Assembly (NCBI GenBank): GCA_021810175.1
Contig: JAJZJJ010000072.1
Coordinates: 1-9,312, forward strand
From: Acidobacteriota bacterium
GTDB taxonomy: Bacteria; Acidobacteriota; Terriglobia; Terriglobales; Acidobacteriaceae
Length of the DNA: 9,312 bases
Direction of reading: 5' to 3'
The position numbers and the translations under genes are program-made. Positions 9,215 through 9,312 of this stretch are shown here, piece after piece; the first letter of the stretch is position 1, and every line of letters begins with the position of its first letter. The notes beneath the pieces are model-generated. The model searched no databases and had not been told where the DNA came from. It saw only the letters and a program-made list of their open reading frames with translations.

Positions 9215-9312
9215 ATGGGACCCACTGCCCAGGAACTGGCCGCCCACTACGCCGAGATGAGCGAAACCGAGCTGATGGAGCTCGCCCGCTCCTGGGAGGG
9301 CCTCACCCCCAT
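9215..9312 (+). CDS. Start of a hypothetical protein, cut by the right edge
   Basis: Only 32 complete codons are present, reading MGPTAQELAAHYAEMSETEL and then MELARSWEGLTP. The peptide is acidic and helix-prone. The pattern of a helix with xELMELA followed by a short loop and LTP resembles small acidobacterial proteins in which LTP is followed by a second helix; this is recalled style, not a domain assignment. Codon choice (C- or G-ending) fits the neighbours and the start is preceded by an extended -10 element. No function can be given. Confidence 0.6.
   Translation, partial: MGPTAQELAAHYAEMSETELMELARSWEGLTP

Overview
This window looks like ordinary chromosomal DNA from a high-GC bacterium. 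The GC content (well above 60% by eye), the strong preference for C at third codon positions and the protein styles suggest an acidobacterium (Terriglobia-like). That placement is an inference from style, not from a marker gene. I see no phage, transposon, CRISPR, rRNA or tRNA.

Left part (1-2511): the 5' end of an aconitase gene (acnA) runs leftward off the window. Across a 356-bp intergenic region, an Nramp-superfamily divalent-metal transporter runs rightward, followed 19 bp later by a gene for a 68-residue single-span membrane protein with a strong Shine-Dalgarno. The intergenic region holds a 50-nt inverted repeat, a 20-bp tandem repeat with operator-like dyads and a possible promoter. 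The transporter lacks the classical DPGN and Met metal-site motifs; it reads DGPS and TPWM instead, so its substrate may not be the usual Mn/Fe.

Middle (2564-4163): purD (GAR synthetase, purine synthesis) is complete and conventional. It is followed by a 328-bp, relatively AT-rich regulatory region. This contains a near-perfect sigma-54 promoter (TGGCAGG-N4-TTGCA, 4054-4069), short dyads upstream of it and a perfect 8-bp hairpin in the predicted leader.

Right part (4164-8475): a two-gene operon encodes a 961-residue membrane histidine kinase (TM, PDZ-like, multi-TM, GAF, PAS, HisKA, HATPase) and a 477-residue NtrC-family sigma-54 activator. The two genes overlap by 8 nt. Since the operon carries a sigma-54 promoter and encodes a sigma-54 activator, positive autoregulation is the simplest model. 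The activator's sigma-54 contact loop reads GAFTSA rather than GAFTGA.

Right edge (8476-9312): an unrecognised exported or membrane protein of 197 residues is followed by the first 32 codons of another small gene. Both starts lie 6-8 nt downstream of an extended -10 element (TGNTAC..T) with no Shine-Dalgarno, which suggests leaderless or near-leaderless transcription. The most notable signals are the self-consistent sigma-54 circuit, the sensor architecture and the atypical Nramp with its small partner. No wholly new system is evident.
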